Of a stretch of DNA of 64,000 nt, positions 26,251 to 40,560 are shown piece after piece (position 1 is the stretch's first letter; every line of letters starts with the position of its first letter). The translations under genes were made by a program, and so were the position numbers. Under the pieces are notes generated by a model. The model was not told the DNA's origin and did not search any database. It saw only the letters and a list, made by a program, of their open reading frames with translations. This DNA comes from Linepithema humile (taxonomy: Eukaryota > Arthropoda > Insecta > Hymenoptera > Formicidae), in NCBI RefSeq assembly GCF_040581485.1, contig NC_090134.1, positions 2,604,001 through 2,668,000 of the forward strand, in the 5' to 3' direction.

Positions 26251-29200
26251 CTACCTTTCGAGAAAACAAATCGATCAGTCTAAATCGTTAATTGCTCATT
26301 TTTATTTTATTAATATTTTCAGTTTATTAAATTTTTATTTTTATGAGGAATTTACAGATTCTTCTTTTCATTTTTTTTTTCTCGTGAATGTACACATTAC
26401 ACACAAAATGTGCGATTAAAAAAAAAATAGAGAAGGAAAACATTTAGCGTCAATTGCAGCATTTGGTGCTTAACAAGATATTTTTTAATACGCGATTTTA
26501 TAGATTGTACGTGACTTTCGCTATCATTTAAATATGATTCACCTGTTCGTTACATATGCGGAACGAATATGGCACGATTCCACGTTCGCGCGATTCCTCA
26601 TCGTTATGTGGAGGCGCGATAATCCCCCGCCGTATATTCGCGCTGTGAACGAACATGTAAACGTTGCGCAAGTCGATGAAGCGATAATTCGCAATTACGC
26701 ATGCACAATCGGCGGTCAGCAAAAACGAAGGAGAATCGCTATACTGATCACGGATCATAGGTTATCCTCATAATTCCCCTCTCAGTCGCAGTAGAGACGG
26801 ATGGAAAATTCATTCAATCGTATTTCATCGCGTTTAACGTCATTTAGATAATTGGTATCATGTAATTTCAATCTTTTCTATTAAACAAAATGCAAATTAC
26901 AATTCTAAGAAGATTTGGAGAATCTAAATGCAATTAAATTTTTATATAACAGCGCTATTTATGAAACTAAAAGAAAATGTTTATTTTAATAACATATAAT
27001 AATCTAGATTTTTTAAATATTAAAAAATAAAAATTATTGTTACTTCAATAATTATTTCTTAAAAATTCCTTATTTTATTAAATTTTATTGAGATTCTTAA
27101 TATAATTTATAATTTTTTTTTAAGATAATTTCTTTAAGATTTCATAGAAGCACGAAAATTATACATGGTATATAAACTATTTTGGCTTCCAATATTATAC
27201 AGTTCATTAATGTTAAAGATGTTTGTCTGGTTTCACCAGTTGAAAATAGATGAAGAATTCACCGCCTCGACAATCTGTGACAAGCAATCAGTGAAGTTGA
27301 TGCATTACTCATAACACCAGAGGTGCACTTTCTCACTTCGCACTTTATCACAACATCGAGACTGTTGTTATAATCACCTTTTGAGATTTACCAAGCTAAT
27401 ATATTTTACAATGGGACGAAGATTTAGGATTACACTGGCCCAAATAAACATCTAGCCCTAAATATGCGGCGAAAGTACGAGTCAAGAGACACTTTCGAGT
27501 TGCGGTCTGCGGTACTCCGCATTCGAATGAAAAAATCCGCTCAAATCTACGATCGCGTCTCGACTTAAATTACTATGTCGTATAAAATGTTATTTATAGA
27601 TCCTGTTAAAAATATATTTCGATATCGTTATCAGTGTCCAATTCTAAAATTACAGAATCTTATTTTTAAATTATCTCGATTACACGTTTTTCAAAGATAT
27701 GTTTATGGCGATTTGGCAACACAAATTTAGCGCAGTCCTCTACTAATACGTCGTATTAATAGAGTTAATAAAAATTTAGGCGAATGTTCGTTCGATAGTA
27801 AAGATAATCGTTTCCAAAATTGAAAGTAATACGGATATAAACAAAGATATACAGTCGTGTCTGAAGTTCAAGTTTTTACGCAAATCAAAGAATGCGTAGG
27901 CCATTCAATGTAGATGAGTAAAAGTATTCGAGTCTCAGACCCAGACAGGAAATATAAACTATACTTCCGTCATCAAGTATTTATCGAATAATTCATAATA
28001 TTCGTCACGTGATAAGTAATTTACACGACCGCTGTCGTCAGCGTTGGCTATTTTGCAATAGTATTTTTGTCGTAACGCGATGTATACAACAAATAACAAA
28101 TAGACGCAGATACAAATGTTTGCATATGCATAATAAATTTTCAATGTCGCATAGATTTGTAAATCGCGGGCACGGCGGGATACTAATAATGAAATATTTA
28201 TATTCGCGCACGAGTTATTTCCGTTTTTTCGAATGTAAGTTCATAATTTCTGCATGTTAGGCTGCGTAATATCGCAAAAAAATAACGAGCTCGTTTTGCC
28301 GCTTTAAGTGCAATAAAAAAATGGACAAACAATTATTAAAATGCAAAGTCTATTAATTTATTAATATTCAATTGATTCAAAGTACAATTTTTTTCAATTA
28401 GAATCATTTATGTCATATAATGATTTGCAAATCGTTAAAACATCACGGAAAATAAGATTCGCGAATAAAAACAACATTCTCTCTTGTTCAATTAATAAAG
28501 TATGTGTGTTTTAAAAATAAATTTAATTTAAATTGAGATATTTATTCTCAAAGAGCATTTAAGAAATGTATATTAAAAAGTATTGGAGAAAGTTTTTGGG
28601 AAAATTTCAGTAAAACACTGTTTAGAAAAGTAAAAAAAGCTAATTAAAACAATTGGTAACAATTGCTAAGATACTTACTTATTTTTCTTTAAAGATAAGA
28701 TATGTCTCATATTTTTTATGCCCACTCGCATAACTGAATTTATAAGAATACGCATTGATCGTCGATCTAATGATAACAACTATCGATAAAATGCCGTCGG
28801 ATAAGCTTGGAATAATTCGTAATGTTTTAGAAAAACTGTCGCATTTCCACCACGTCGGAAAATATCGAAACCGCATTTTCCTCGTTATTTTTCCGTCCTT
28901 TCAACCAACCGATCGTACGATTGGACTCGACAACGATGCCGTCTTTACATAACCCGATCGAATTCGGTCGTGCGATAGCGGTTATCAGATGACAGACTCC
29001 GCCTATCTGCATTTGCATCTTCCTCGCGACACGCCACGACCGTTAAAAAGTATAGAACGATTATGCAAGCCGTACGGCGACACGGCGCGGCTCTTATAAG
29101 CGGTGGCTAAGTTTAGAGCGCCGCGATATGTGCCCGCGCTCGCTGCTGCCGCGACCGACACACGCCGCCGCCTTCTTCATCTCCCGTACGCCCGACACTT

Positions 29201-29559
29201 GTTGGATAACGAAATCACGAGCGTGTGTGCGCGCGGAGCTACTTCGAGGACGCGAGTCGAGAGCGACGTAGCTCTCATATCGTGCGCACAATCGGCATGC
29301 TTGAGACACTTTCCGTTTAACTAGGTGACGTTTACGGATTCGTCTCTCTGTGTACTCTGATATTCCAAATTGGAAAGTTTGTAATAAGTGTCGCGTTAAT
29401 TTTTCAGTATTTTAATCGGCATTAGCATTAATTAAAATATAAATTATTCACACGCGCACACGCTGTTATTTTATTAATTAATATTTCCATATACTTTTGT
29501 CGATAGGAAAGTAAAATTCGTAGAAGCTGCTACGAAACAAAAAGTGATTCAGCTCTGAC

Positions 29560-30120
29560 GTTGAATTATACTCGCGGCAGAACGGCACAAGAACGCGCGC
29601 GCGCGCGCGGGCGTGCACGACACCGTCATTGGCGCGAACGGATGTGCGGTTCGACGTGGGGTCTGACCGAAAAAGTCTTCCACGCCGCGTCCTCCGCGCC
29701 TCTTTTCTCGCCGCCGGAGAGAAACCATCCTCGTCTTGGCGGCCCCAATGATGGGTGTCTGCGGTTGACTTTGACCCCGGGGAGGTGGCGGGCGTGAACC
29801 GGCCACGAAGGCGCGATCGGTGATGCCAGAAAAAGAGAGAAGCCATGAGGCGAGATAAAGAGGCGACGAAGACGCGCGTGAGCGCGCGTGTAAGAGCGAC
29901 CGCGTCGGAATTGCGACGCGCAAGAGAGCGAGTGTTGGTCGTGCCCCTCGCGTCGCATGCAACGATTGGTCCACACTACCTTCGTGTGTGTTACCGCTAC
30001 CGTCGCCGATGTACGTAGTTAGTAGTAGCATTCAGCATACTGCGCACCAAGCGCCGGCACGTTGTGTAGTTGTGTACAGTCTTGGCAAGTAGCTCGATTA
30101 CTCCCGCGGTTGACGCGAGG
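29560..30120. other. Large GC-rich island with (GC)n core
   Basis: The strongest CpG-rich block in the left part of the window. It includes alternating (CG)n at about 29594-29608, a Z-DNA-prone tract. Long frames exist in several phases on the minus strand, but they are Arg/Ser/Pro-rich and mutually overlapping. It could be a distal promoter or enhancer; no TATA box or exon can be fixed. Confidence 0.4.
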
Positions 30121-31602
30121 TGTGTGCCAGCTTCTCTGAGCTATTCATTTGGAGAAAATGAACGGACGCCTTACGCGGCGAAATCGAAAAGCGTTTAATC
30201 TTGGCAATGTAAAATGCTATCAGTTGCGGCAATTTTTGAAAAAAGAGATAGATATCTATGAGAGAAGAAATCTGAAAAATTAGCACGCGTGCGTCAGCAA
30301 TCAAAATGATTTGACGCCTCCATAAAGATACAAATTATTGGCTTATCTTCATTACTAATCAGAATTTCTCATGCAATATAAAGTACAAAGAATGAAACGG
30401 AATATCTGAATTTATGGATTGAACTATCTAGCACTTACGTTAGACGCTCGTGAGCGTGCGAGCGCGACGAGATAACGCAATTGCGCATCCTAAAATGCCC
30501 GCAAACACTCGCGCGGAAAGAAATATGCAACGACGGAGGAAATACGTCTCCCGTGTCCCCCGCAAGGACGCCTCATTGTTTATATCTCCTCTGCGTCTTG
30601 GATTCATTTATTACTCGTACGAATAACAAATTGCCGGTGTTTGTCGTGTGCGAGTGATCGTAGATCCGCGCGCATTTAACGCGCTGAGCGCGTGTCGAGG
30701 ATAACATCGATTTCGTAGCCTAGATAAGTGTTTATTGCCTTATTATATCTATTCTACGCCGCGATTAAACTGTTGTGCTTTTTACGTAGAATTCACACTT
30801 GTCGATAAAATTCTGCACGCAAAGTGCAACAGCTCTTGTACTTTACTTGATAGCATCTAATCATTTATCTAATATCTAGTGTGCAAGATATAAATCAAAA
30901 TGTATATAAACCCGCTCTATGAATAAGATATATATTGTTATATTACGTATTTAATTATTGTTATATTTAGTAATAAAATAAAAATATGTCCTATCTTCCA
31001 AAAAGATAAAGAGATAGTTCAATAATTATTATAACAGTCTTATTTTCTAAGAAAGATGATTTTCCAAAGCAATTGTCCGTACGAATGAGGAAAACGGAAG
31101 CGAGCATTTCATATTTTGATAACCTTTTCTCTACAATATAAATCAAGATAAGCGACGCGTTCGATTGCGCGATTTCTCGTTGATTTGATGTTGTCCCGTA
31201 AGTGTGGATTGGGAAATCTAAAAAGACCCGATATTATTCGATGATGTTTTCATACGATAGAAAAGACTTTCCACGAAGCACACTATCTATATTTTATATT
31301 CTTAAACTGATAGAACTATTATCTAATTATTTCTAATTCTATTACAATTTCTTTAATAAAAGAAAAATATGTTAAATATCTAAGATATATATATATATTT
31401 CCTAACGTTTATTGACATCATAATATATTAAAATCATGATATCTTTTTCACACACGCATAAATAAAATTTTTTATTAACTTACTAACTCGGCATTATTTC
31501 CATCGGCATTGTATTTATACATTACATAACTTTCTCTCGCTTGTACGCGCGCTAGCACTTAGGTGGACTTCTCAAAATCGCGGATAATGCTCGGCTAAAG
31601 AA

Positions 31603-31624
31603 ACTTGTAACGCTTGTTACAAGT
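31603..31624. other. Perfect short hairpin
   Basis: ACTTGTAAC, loop GCTT, GTTACAAGT: nine perfect pairs. No T tract or gene end follows, so a terminator reading is not supported. Confidence 0.35.
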
Positions 31625-32995
31625 GACATCTTCCAGAACGCGGTAAAATCGCGCGGTGTGATAAGCGTGTGTGCCGCAGACATTCCAAAATCAACACTTA
31701 ACCGTGTTTGTACAGTTGTTACTTACACCGCAAAACCGTTTTTCCGCTGTGTGTACGAAACTCCGTTTTTACATTCAAAAGTTGCTAAATCGGAACAGAA
31801 GACTGCAAAGAAATTGAAACTTATATCATCGCTTGCAGACAGTTAGTCACCAAAGAAAAGACAATAATTTGTTTACTTTAGTCATACTACACATTTGGAA
31901 ATTTCATAAAGCTCTTGGAGTTCCATAGAGCCTGCCGTAAATCAGAAAAATTTAGAAAAAAAGAATAATAAAAGAGCTATAATTATAGTGTATCTAGCAC
32001 ACGGCCGCGACAATCTTCGGAAAATCTAATGCAAATATCAATGCGACCACTGGAATTCAGTAGATCGCATTTCAAAGCGATGTCTGTCCATTGGTTTGAC
32101 ATTGTACATCAAGATCAATCAAGATCAATAAAACAATTTGTTTTGTGTGTAATGTTATTAGAAGATATTACATAATATATACAATATTGTTCATTAATTA
32201 AATAAAATAATAGAAAATAATTAATTCAAAATATAGATGAAGTTTCAACTTTGCAAACAATTGTGTATACATTTTTCGTTTAAAAAATTGACTTTTTAAT
32301 GTTGAACAGCGGAATCATTCAACTACTGCTATCATACGAATAACCATAAGCTATGTCATCGTTTCTCCAATATTGCCAACTTATTCGCACTTGTACTAAC
32401 ATTCGCTCAAAAGACATAAGGATAATGTTCAGTTATGCGTGTGTTTCAGTCAGAATACAAATTACTTTAAAAGTAAATAATAAAAATTACTATCAAAAAC
32501 ACGTGTGCTATAATAAATATTTCGGACATGTCATCACTTCGTATATGTTCAACTTTGATTATGTTAAGATTTGGATAAATTTCCTGGTCTCTGAGGATAT
32601 TTTCATCTCATTATCTTTTTGGATGTTTATTAAAAATTCGAAAACCCATGTCCGTCGATATTTTATCATTGCACACATTTACGAAACTAAACGATATCTG
32701 AGCATCGTCCATTTTCAAAGTTCACTTTACTCTTTGAGATGATATCTTAATATTCGAATGGATTTGTGACGCGACGATATATTCCGAGTAATTCCTTCGC
32801 CAAAATTCGTCCAAAATTCCTTATCAAAATCTCTTTCGCGGAGTTTTCTCCAATTGTGACGATATCGGATTCCAATATAGTCGAGAGATAAGCGGATCTT
32901 TCCGTCGATGTCCATTCTTCCTGCGGAAACGAAGGCGAATCGACGTTTCCGAAAATAAAAGAATTCTACTACGGTGTACTTTGCCAGGATATTTA

Positions 32996-33013
32996 ACTGC
33001 AATGCATTGCAGT
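32996..33013. other. Perfect 18-bp palindrome
   Basis: ACTGCAATGCATTGCAGT is exactly self-complementary, with no spacer. This could be a dimeric factor site or chance. Confidence 0.4.
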
Positions 33014-33630
33014 GATCAAAATGAACTAAAGTATATAATTCCCTTATCACGCACGAAAATTTAGAGACGCCGATACCAAAGAATTTATTCTACTATTTAT
33101 CTTTCAATTTATGAACAATTTGAGAAATTTAAATATCGTATTATCTCTAGCATGCTTATTTTTATTTTCTTTCCTTCTTTATTTTATTTATATGTGTAGC
33201 TTATTTGTTTTCATATAACATTATTACTTCTATATATATTTTATCTATATTTATTATACTTCTATATGTTCAAATAAAATGGAAATTTAATAATACGTTT
33301 TAATTTTAATGATTTTATAAATTAATTGATTTGTATTTAATTACTTAGCAAATTCAAATTCGAAAATTGCATCGTTCTTTTGCCAACTATTATTCATGAG
33401 TCACAAATTGAACAGTAATTATTTAAAATATAAAAAAATTAATACGAAACAGTCAATCGCGAAGAAAACGCAAAATTCAAAAAGCTTAATTTAATTAATT
33501 AATTCTTTGTATCTCTGAATCTAGCTATTCATGTGGACCGATAATAGCTTTATCCATATTACCGTCACTGTCGTACGCTCGAAAAATCGCGCAGTACTAC
33601 CGGCCTGCGTAGTGTACACGTTATACGAGT

Positions 33631-33654
33631 AAAAAAAAAAAAAAAAAAAAAAAA
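33631..33654. repeat. Poly-A tract (24 bp)
   Basis: Uninterrupted A24 preceded by unique sequence. It could mark the 3' end of a retroposed copy, but no matching target-site duplication was found by eye. Confidence 0.85.
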
Positions 33655-36600
33655 CGAATATATCTGGATACATGCATTTTTTGAAACTGAAGATTCAACA
33701 GCATGGTAACATCGTTTTCTGGATGGAAAAGAGGAGTAGAAATGAAAGGCCTCAGCTGTATTCAGCTCTTTTCACATCCATCACATCCATTCGTTATCAA
33801 GTCCCATGCTACAAGTAACAATTTTTCGTAATTATCAAACTATATCCCTTCTGTTACACACATACACACACACTATTTTATATTAAAAAAATATTTTATA
33901 CTGTTAGCAACAGGATTATATTTACCTATTTCGAAAAAATGTTATACATAGTGATATAAATATTGTAAAAATATCATATTACTATTCCCTACAATATCTA
34001 CAATATTTTTACAATACTTTCCTGATTTTTTTGTATAATTAATCTTCGTTATAAATTATTACTCGAAATCTTGGTTTACTAGTTTATTCTAAAAAAAAAA
34101 AATAAATAAATAAAAGTATTCTACATAATGCATAGTAGAATGCATCTTCTCTTTGCGTCACGCGGGAAACGCAAGGAAAGGTTTAATTAGAATCACGCGG
34201 AAAGTGCATGTGAGCCCTCCAGCTATAATATTTCTCGCGGAAACACGCGTGGAGAGCAGTGATTTCGCATACGTTTGTACGTCGTTATGTAAGCTGCATT
34301 TATTCAAAATGTCGCAGACTTCCTCTGGGCGTTTTTTTTTCCCCCCCGATTTGTCTTTAATATGGTGCATTTGAAAAAATGGTGCGTCATTGTTATTACA
34401 CAATCCACAACGCTACGTTACGTTCATCGAGATGAAATAGTGCGTCACAAAATCAATTAAGATGCAATACGTTCGTATTCAACGTGTGCGATTCTGCCGA
34501 GATATAAATCGTAGAAATAGACGGCTCGGGCTATCAAGTACCGGTTTCACGACGTGTAATTCGAGTACATGACACGTTTGTCTAGCTCCTATCTGACCAC
34601 ACGTGTCCGCGGATATAGCATCGCGCAGAGTAGACGACCCTTTATTAGTATAGCGGAATAAGACACGCCCATATCTTAGTGAAATGAACCAAGACTTTGA
34701 AAATAGACACGTCGTTGTCATCGTCGATGACGATACTGCATCGTGATCGAGACGCTCTATTTTTTTCTAATTTTCTAATTGCCCTAATATTATAGTCTTA
34801 AACAATCCATTCTTTCATCTATTATTATTACTTTATACATCGAAGAAACTTAAATATGCATCTTCAAATATTAATATTGTTTTTTAATGTAGGCTAAAAA
34901 GAGGATAAATTATTTTTAAAAGTGATCTTCTATGCTTGAACAGGATCACGAATTTAACATTTCACTTATAATGTAATTTTTTTATACATTATAATGAATT
35001 TCAAAAAATTGCTATGTATGTAAATAAATTCTAATTAAAATACTTCGCGATATTCCTATCTTGAAAAAATTACTATTTCTTACAAATAATAATATAGATA
35101 TACAACATGTATATTGCGTTACAAATAAAAGAATGCGCAGTAAATATTAAATAAAAGTTTCATAAAAATCAAAACAACTCTATTTTTTGTTCTCCCATGA
35201 ATATTGAATCTTTTTATGCTGAAAAAAAATTCATATTGGAGAATTTATACTTTCTCTGCCGTATCACACTTATAGATTCCAAAACGCGTATGCAATCATG
35301 TAATAGACGTGCCTGCATATGCAGGCAATAATGTATGCGGATAACTACGTATGCTATTGCGTGTTAGAAAAAAAAGGTAAGAACTGTTGACGAGGAGGTA
35401 TAAATCGAATCGGACTAAAAAAATTTTAGGGACGCGTCGCGCGTAGGAACGACGAAGATGGTGATGCTGGACATCGTCGCCGCGAGAGAAGGGAGATCGA
35501 TTTGGAGGAGAAGGGCGGTTAAATGGCACGAGAGGTCAGTGCCTCGAATCGGGGGCCGGGACCCAATTGGTACAGATGCATCGTAGAAGTATGAAACACC
35601 GCTGGGACAGGCCGTTCGCGACATCGAGTCCGCTCTCTCGGCACCGCGCTTTTCCTCGCCTCCCTTTCAAAAGTGATAAACGAAGTTTCCATATTTGACA
35701 GAGATGGAAGTTTCCACGTGAAAATAGTCAGGGCAAGAGGAAGATTTTTACGTTAGCGAGGACTTGTGAATTAGATCCTCTTAGTATAATGATGTTTATA
35801 AAAGTAGAATCTCCAGAGTGGTTTCTGAAATTTTTCATTTTTTAAATATAAATAGATAGCTGTTTCTCAAACATTTTATAAAATAAGACGCATTTTTGCA
35901 CGGGGAAACGTGCGTTTCGAAATAAACCACATTTTTTCAAAGATGCGTTAGCATAAAAAAACTTTTATAGTAATTTAAAAAATATTTCTTTCACGATGCA
36001 TGAAATATGATCATCATGCTCCAATTATAATGATTAATATTTCGTTCTGCGTACGTATTTTTTTTTTTTAAATCTATTTTTTACTAAAGTTAGATATCCA
36101 ACTATGTTAAATTCAGAAGAAAATATGGAATAATATCTGCTACTTTAAATAATAAACTTTATAAGATGCCATCATTAAAACTTTAACTTTTGTTGCGTAA
36201 CTTGCTGCACATTTGCTTTGCCTGTCCTGGTATTCCTCGTCGATTACTTAACCGAGGAATATTAACGTATTATCATTATGCATATTAAATCTCTTTCCTG
36301 GTTAATATAGCCATTCGTTTAGATTATTGTAATCATCTTCGATTAAAAGAGGCGTCACGTGTAACAATAAAACTTATACACTTGAACACTTTCCACGAAT
36401 CACGATTCCGCATAATCGCAATCAGCACGTGTTCCCCTATCAATTGTAGAAATATGATAAAGGATTATTATCTTCGTTTTTTTTGTTTACGACAGTTGAC
36501 AAAACGATGCGACTGTGAAAAAGTCTGCCTTATATAACTTTGTATTCATTCCTACTTGAATTACGTAAACTCACAAAATATGCCTTGTAATTATCACAAA

Positions 36601-37439
36601 ATGTTATAAAGATGCACACAAACTTATAAATTGAGCTGACACTTGACATGATACATTTGGATGTGCGATATCATCGACACACTTAACATAAACTGCCACA
36701 TATTTCTTCACAGCTCGCATCGAACGTCTTATTGGTTGGCATCTTTATTCGCCACGATTATCTCAAGTCTTGGTGCCATGACCTTTCGACGACCAGCCAT
36801 GATGACGTGACCTATGCTGATCTCGCGGGGGTTCCTCATCACAGATTATATTTACACCACACTAACCGTCGCTACGTTAAACGTTATAAGCTCCGCGGCG
36901 TTCGAGAAATATAGATGGCAGCTACTTAGCATAATAATCAGGTCTTAGTACGAGTCTCATAAGAGCACTACCGGAAATGAGATGGAGAGATTAAGTAAAA
37001 TGTATGACGGTAAAACAATAGTTATAAAGTGATCAGTGCATGCTCTTTTGCATGCACACAAGAAAACATGCTAATTACATTGCAAATGGCAGCATCCTTA
37101 TCTCAAATCTCCCCTCTTCATTTTCGTTAAGGCTGTTAAAAGTCTAATATATCATAAGTATATGTCTCAAATCCTTACGTTATTGTATGTATGTATATTT
37201 AAACCTTTGCGGAAAAATCCAAGTAAATCTTTTTTCAATCTTCAACGATTTTTCTTTTAAACATTTTTTTTTTTTAATTAAGCCTCAGATTAACATTTCA
37301 GTGAAAGAATAATGAGAAAATTAAAATTTCATACTTCAGTTACTTCAAATGCATAATTTATAACACGATGTGCCTCCTCATCATTGAAGCAAACATCACT
37401 TTTGTTATTTTAACTTCAAATATCTATCCGTTGCGACGG

Positions 37440-37880
37440 AGCACGTCGCGTATGCAGACGATCTTTACCGTGTCATTGGATTATGCGCCACGAGCTGCAT
37501 GTGAATGTTATTTGCCGCGTTCGCGCTAATTCACGGCGCTGGCCGCAACTCGCTCGCTCGTTCGCTCGTCCGCGCGCGCGTGTATATCCGTTCCGCGAAG
37601 CGCAACATACGTAACGAATGTGTGATACTCATTAGGAGAGTCAAGGGTACGTTACGTGAAGAGTGCGGTTACACTCCGCGTGTGTGCTAGCACACGTTAC
37701 GTCACCGTACAACGCGCGAGCGCCGATCGGTGCGCATGCAACACGCGACTCCTCTTCGTCGTAGAAAGAGACGAGCGTGTGGAAGCGCCACCGGAACACC
37801 GTAGCGCGAGAGAATAGCTTCGATCATTGCGGCGGCAGGACGATTTGTGTGGACATTTGTCCATGAAATGTCGAGGACCG
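37440..37880. other. GC-rich island
   Basis: CpG-rich segment with CG-alternating sequence near 37572-37580 and no recognisable coding exon. It ends 20 bp before the hairpin at 37900-37927. Confidence 0.35.
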
Positions 37881-37899
37881 GATTTCATCATTTAAATTT

Positions 37900-37927
37900 A
37901 AGACGGATATTTAAGAATATCCGTCTT
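37900..37927. other. Perfect 12-bp-arm hairpin
   Basis: AAGACGGATATT, loop TAAG, AATATCCGTCTT: twelve perfect pairs with a four-base loop, at the edge of a GC island. Not followed by a T run. Confidence 0.5.
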
Positions 37928-38753
37928 GACACATTATCGTTTTAGACCTATAAATATTTGACATTTAAATATCATAGTAATAAAAAGTAGAATTATAATT
38001 TTATTGAGGTACAGATTTTTTTGCAGTATAATCTAACGTTGATTTTTCGACAAAAATTTAATAAGCTTTTGGCTTATAAAAATGAAGATTAAGATAATTA
38101 AGAAGGAAGTGCTTCACGGATTAAAACGTAAAAAAAATAATAAACGATAACTCTTTTTAGTTTCAAACTTCAACAGAATTTTAAATGAAGGCTTGGTTCT
38201 ACAAAGGTACTTTATACTGAATGGCAAAGGGAAAGTTAAATGGCAAATCGGTCACACACAAAACCATTTCTCCGTTAGCAAACAAACCTAAGGTCGAAAC
38301 CCAAGGATTATTTCTGACATTAAACAACCAAAAAAATGACGGGGTTAATTTTTGGATAAAGATTTGTCACCGGTCGCTTTTTCGCAGATATTCCGAGTTC
38401 GGAGGCAATGTGAATCGACACGGTCGACAGAATTCAAATTGTAAGAAGCTGTCGTGCGCTTGAACGAAACGCTCGGAGAGTCAGCGAGAAAATCGCTCCA
38501 GGCGAGAAATTCTACCGGGAGAAAGGCGGACTTGGTGTGATGTCGCGCGCTGTACAGAGAGGAACCGAGAAGTGCGGCTATAAAGCGCAGCCGACATGAT
38601 TCTATCGCAATTTACGGCGAGGAAATCGCAGCCTTGCTGCAGGCAAGGTAAATAGAGTGTTGACCACGAAGCCCCGAGGACTGACAGCTGACAGAGTACA
38701 TTTCGAAAGAAAAAGACGGATATACTTTCGGTACGTCGAGTCTCGCCGATCTA

Positions 38754-39338
38754 CAGGATGTGTCACAAGTCACGCACCTGCTTCTTCTATTACAAATACA
38801 TCGACTTTGACAAGAAGTCTAATTTAGAAATCTTTCATCTAAAATAATTTAATGAATCTCATTTGTAATACAAGTATACTTTTATTTTCAACAATTATTG
38901 TTTTTTCTTTTTTTTTAATTATAGATAGATATATAATTTCGCAACTTACAAATGATATTTAGAAAGATTACACTATGAAAATAAATACTTTTTAATTTAT
39001 CTTTTTTAAAATACTATCGCTTGACTTTGAGGTGTGATATTTAAAATATATTAAATTCTTGTCAACGCGTGTTTCATATCAAAATATTTCACTCTAATTT
39101 TTCACATTAGAATTCAAAGCTTGGATAAATTAATCTCATTATTTAAAAAAGTTTTCAATTAATTAAATTTACTACAAATTTAATTTGATTACTGAGGAAT
39201 TTCGGAATAGAGATTCAAAACCAAATGATCAGTGATGGTTTCCAATCCAGATTTCTCCCTTCCCCTCCCAAAAATCGATTTTAAACTTTTTCAATTTAGA
39301 AGAAAGCGAAGAAAGTGCGCAATTTTTGATACATCCTG
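38754..39338. mobile_element. Mariner-like MITE with TA target duplication
   Basis: A 585-bp segment is bounded by TA at both ends (38752-38753 and 39339-39340). Its termini are inverted: CAGGATGTGTCACAAGTCAC on the left and, read from the right end on the minus strand, CAGGATGTATCAAAAATTGC. The first eight bases match perfectly and similarity continues for about 29 bp. The interior is AT-rich with no transposase frame, so the element is non-autonomous. TA targets and CAGG-type termini are typical of Tc1/mariner elements; the family assignment is inference. Confidence 0.65.
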
Positions 39339-40429
39339 TATAGCTACAAGGCATTCGGACTATGCTCTTTCTTCGATTTAATTGCGTATAACGTAAAACG
39401 GAGCTCTGCCTTTAACCTTTCAGAATTGCTATCCTTTTACGACGACCTATTACTGCAATAACCAAGGGATTATTTAACGCTGCTGCCTTAGAATGCTCAT
39501 TATTCAAGTACAATTATTTTATAAAATTGTTATATTGAGATGTTTACAATAAAGCATTAATTAGTGCAGTATGATCTACCGACCGTTGTCCCAAATGGGG
39601 CATCCAGATTACTCAACGTCTCAAAGCGAATATCCGATGATCAGAGATATTAGAAATCGTAAATAATACATGCACAAATATCCGGACACTTATTCGTTAT
39701 CCCAAAATCAAATCGGTAATATCTACGTAAAGATTATTCGAATATCCATTATATCTAATGTAAGCTGATTATAGAAGTTTCTGAAACGAGAAATCGCACG
39801 ATAATTCTATGCGCGAAACAATGCGTTATCTTATTTTACTTCACGTTATTCCTAGTTAAAATTCCGGTATCTCGATGTTTCCCGGACTCTCTGCGGTTTT
39901 CTGGCTATTTCGGACAATAGAGTGTTCGGACGTATGTATATTAATAGCATTATTATCAGTCATAACGATGTATTAATAAAAAATAAGAAAAATACAGAAA
40001 TTTGATACTATCTTTACATTAATATATTAACTGCTTAATTAATTAATTGTTGCTTCGTTACAATTATGATGTAATTATGATTCTTAAATATTATTGAATT
40101 TGCTGATATGCTAAAATAGATCCAAATAAATATAAAATGCTACACAATAAAATTTTTCAATCACTTAACAAAAATAAAGTTTACTGTATATAAAATCTAT
40201 AAACTTTAATCTTTCCTTTAAAGAGTATAAAGTTTAACGTATAAGAAAGTTAATCAGTAAAATATCCTGTTGAAATGGTCATAAATGGTCGAGAAATTTA
40301 CGAACGAAGAAACTCCAATGACAAAGACTTTACCGATCTCGATCACAACGGACCCAAAAATGGGTAGAAAAGCAGATGATCTCGAGATGATGATATAGGC
40401 AACGTGCTCGCGTCGTAGGGTCGCGTACA

Positions 40430-40560
40430 AAAGCTGAGACGGAAAAGAAAAGAGGGAAAGAAAAAAAGAGAGGGAGAGAGATAGAAAGAAAAAGACGAGA
40501 GATTCGAGATGAGAGCAGCTGGAAGAGAGAATGAGATCAGTGAAGGAGAGACGCGACGAT
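40430..40560. repeat. Purine-rich low-complexity tract
   Basis: Plus-strand GGAAAAGAAAAGAGGGAAAG-type sequence. It creates Ser/Leu/Phe-rich minus-strand frames that should not be read as genes. Confidence 0.8.

Noticed and set aside
29549..30031. 160-codon minus-strand frame in the GC island
   Set aside because: Arg/Ser/Pro-rich, several frames are open at once, and no domain or clear splice context is present.
32353..33050. 129-codon plus-strand and 107-codon minus-strand frames, considered as a decayed chemoreceptor
   Set aside because: Aromatic- and Ile-rich composition follows the AT-rich DNA; no receptor signature motif or exon pattern could be identified.
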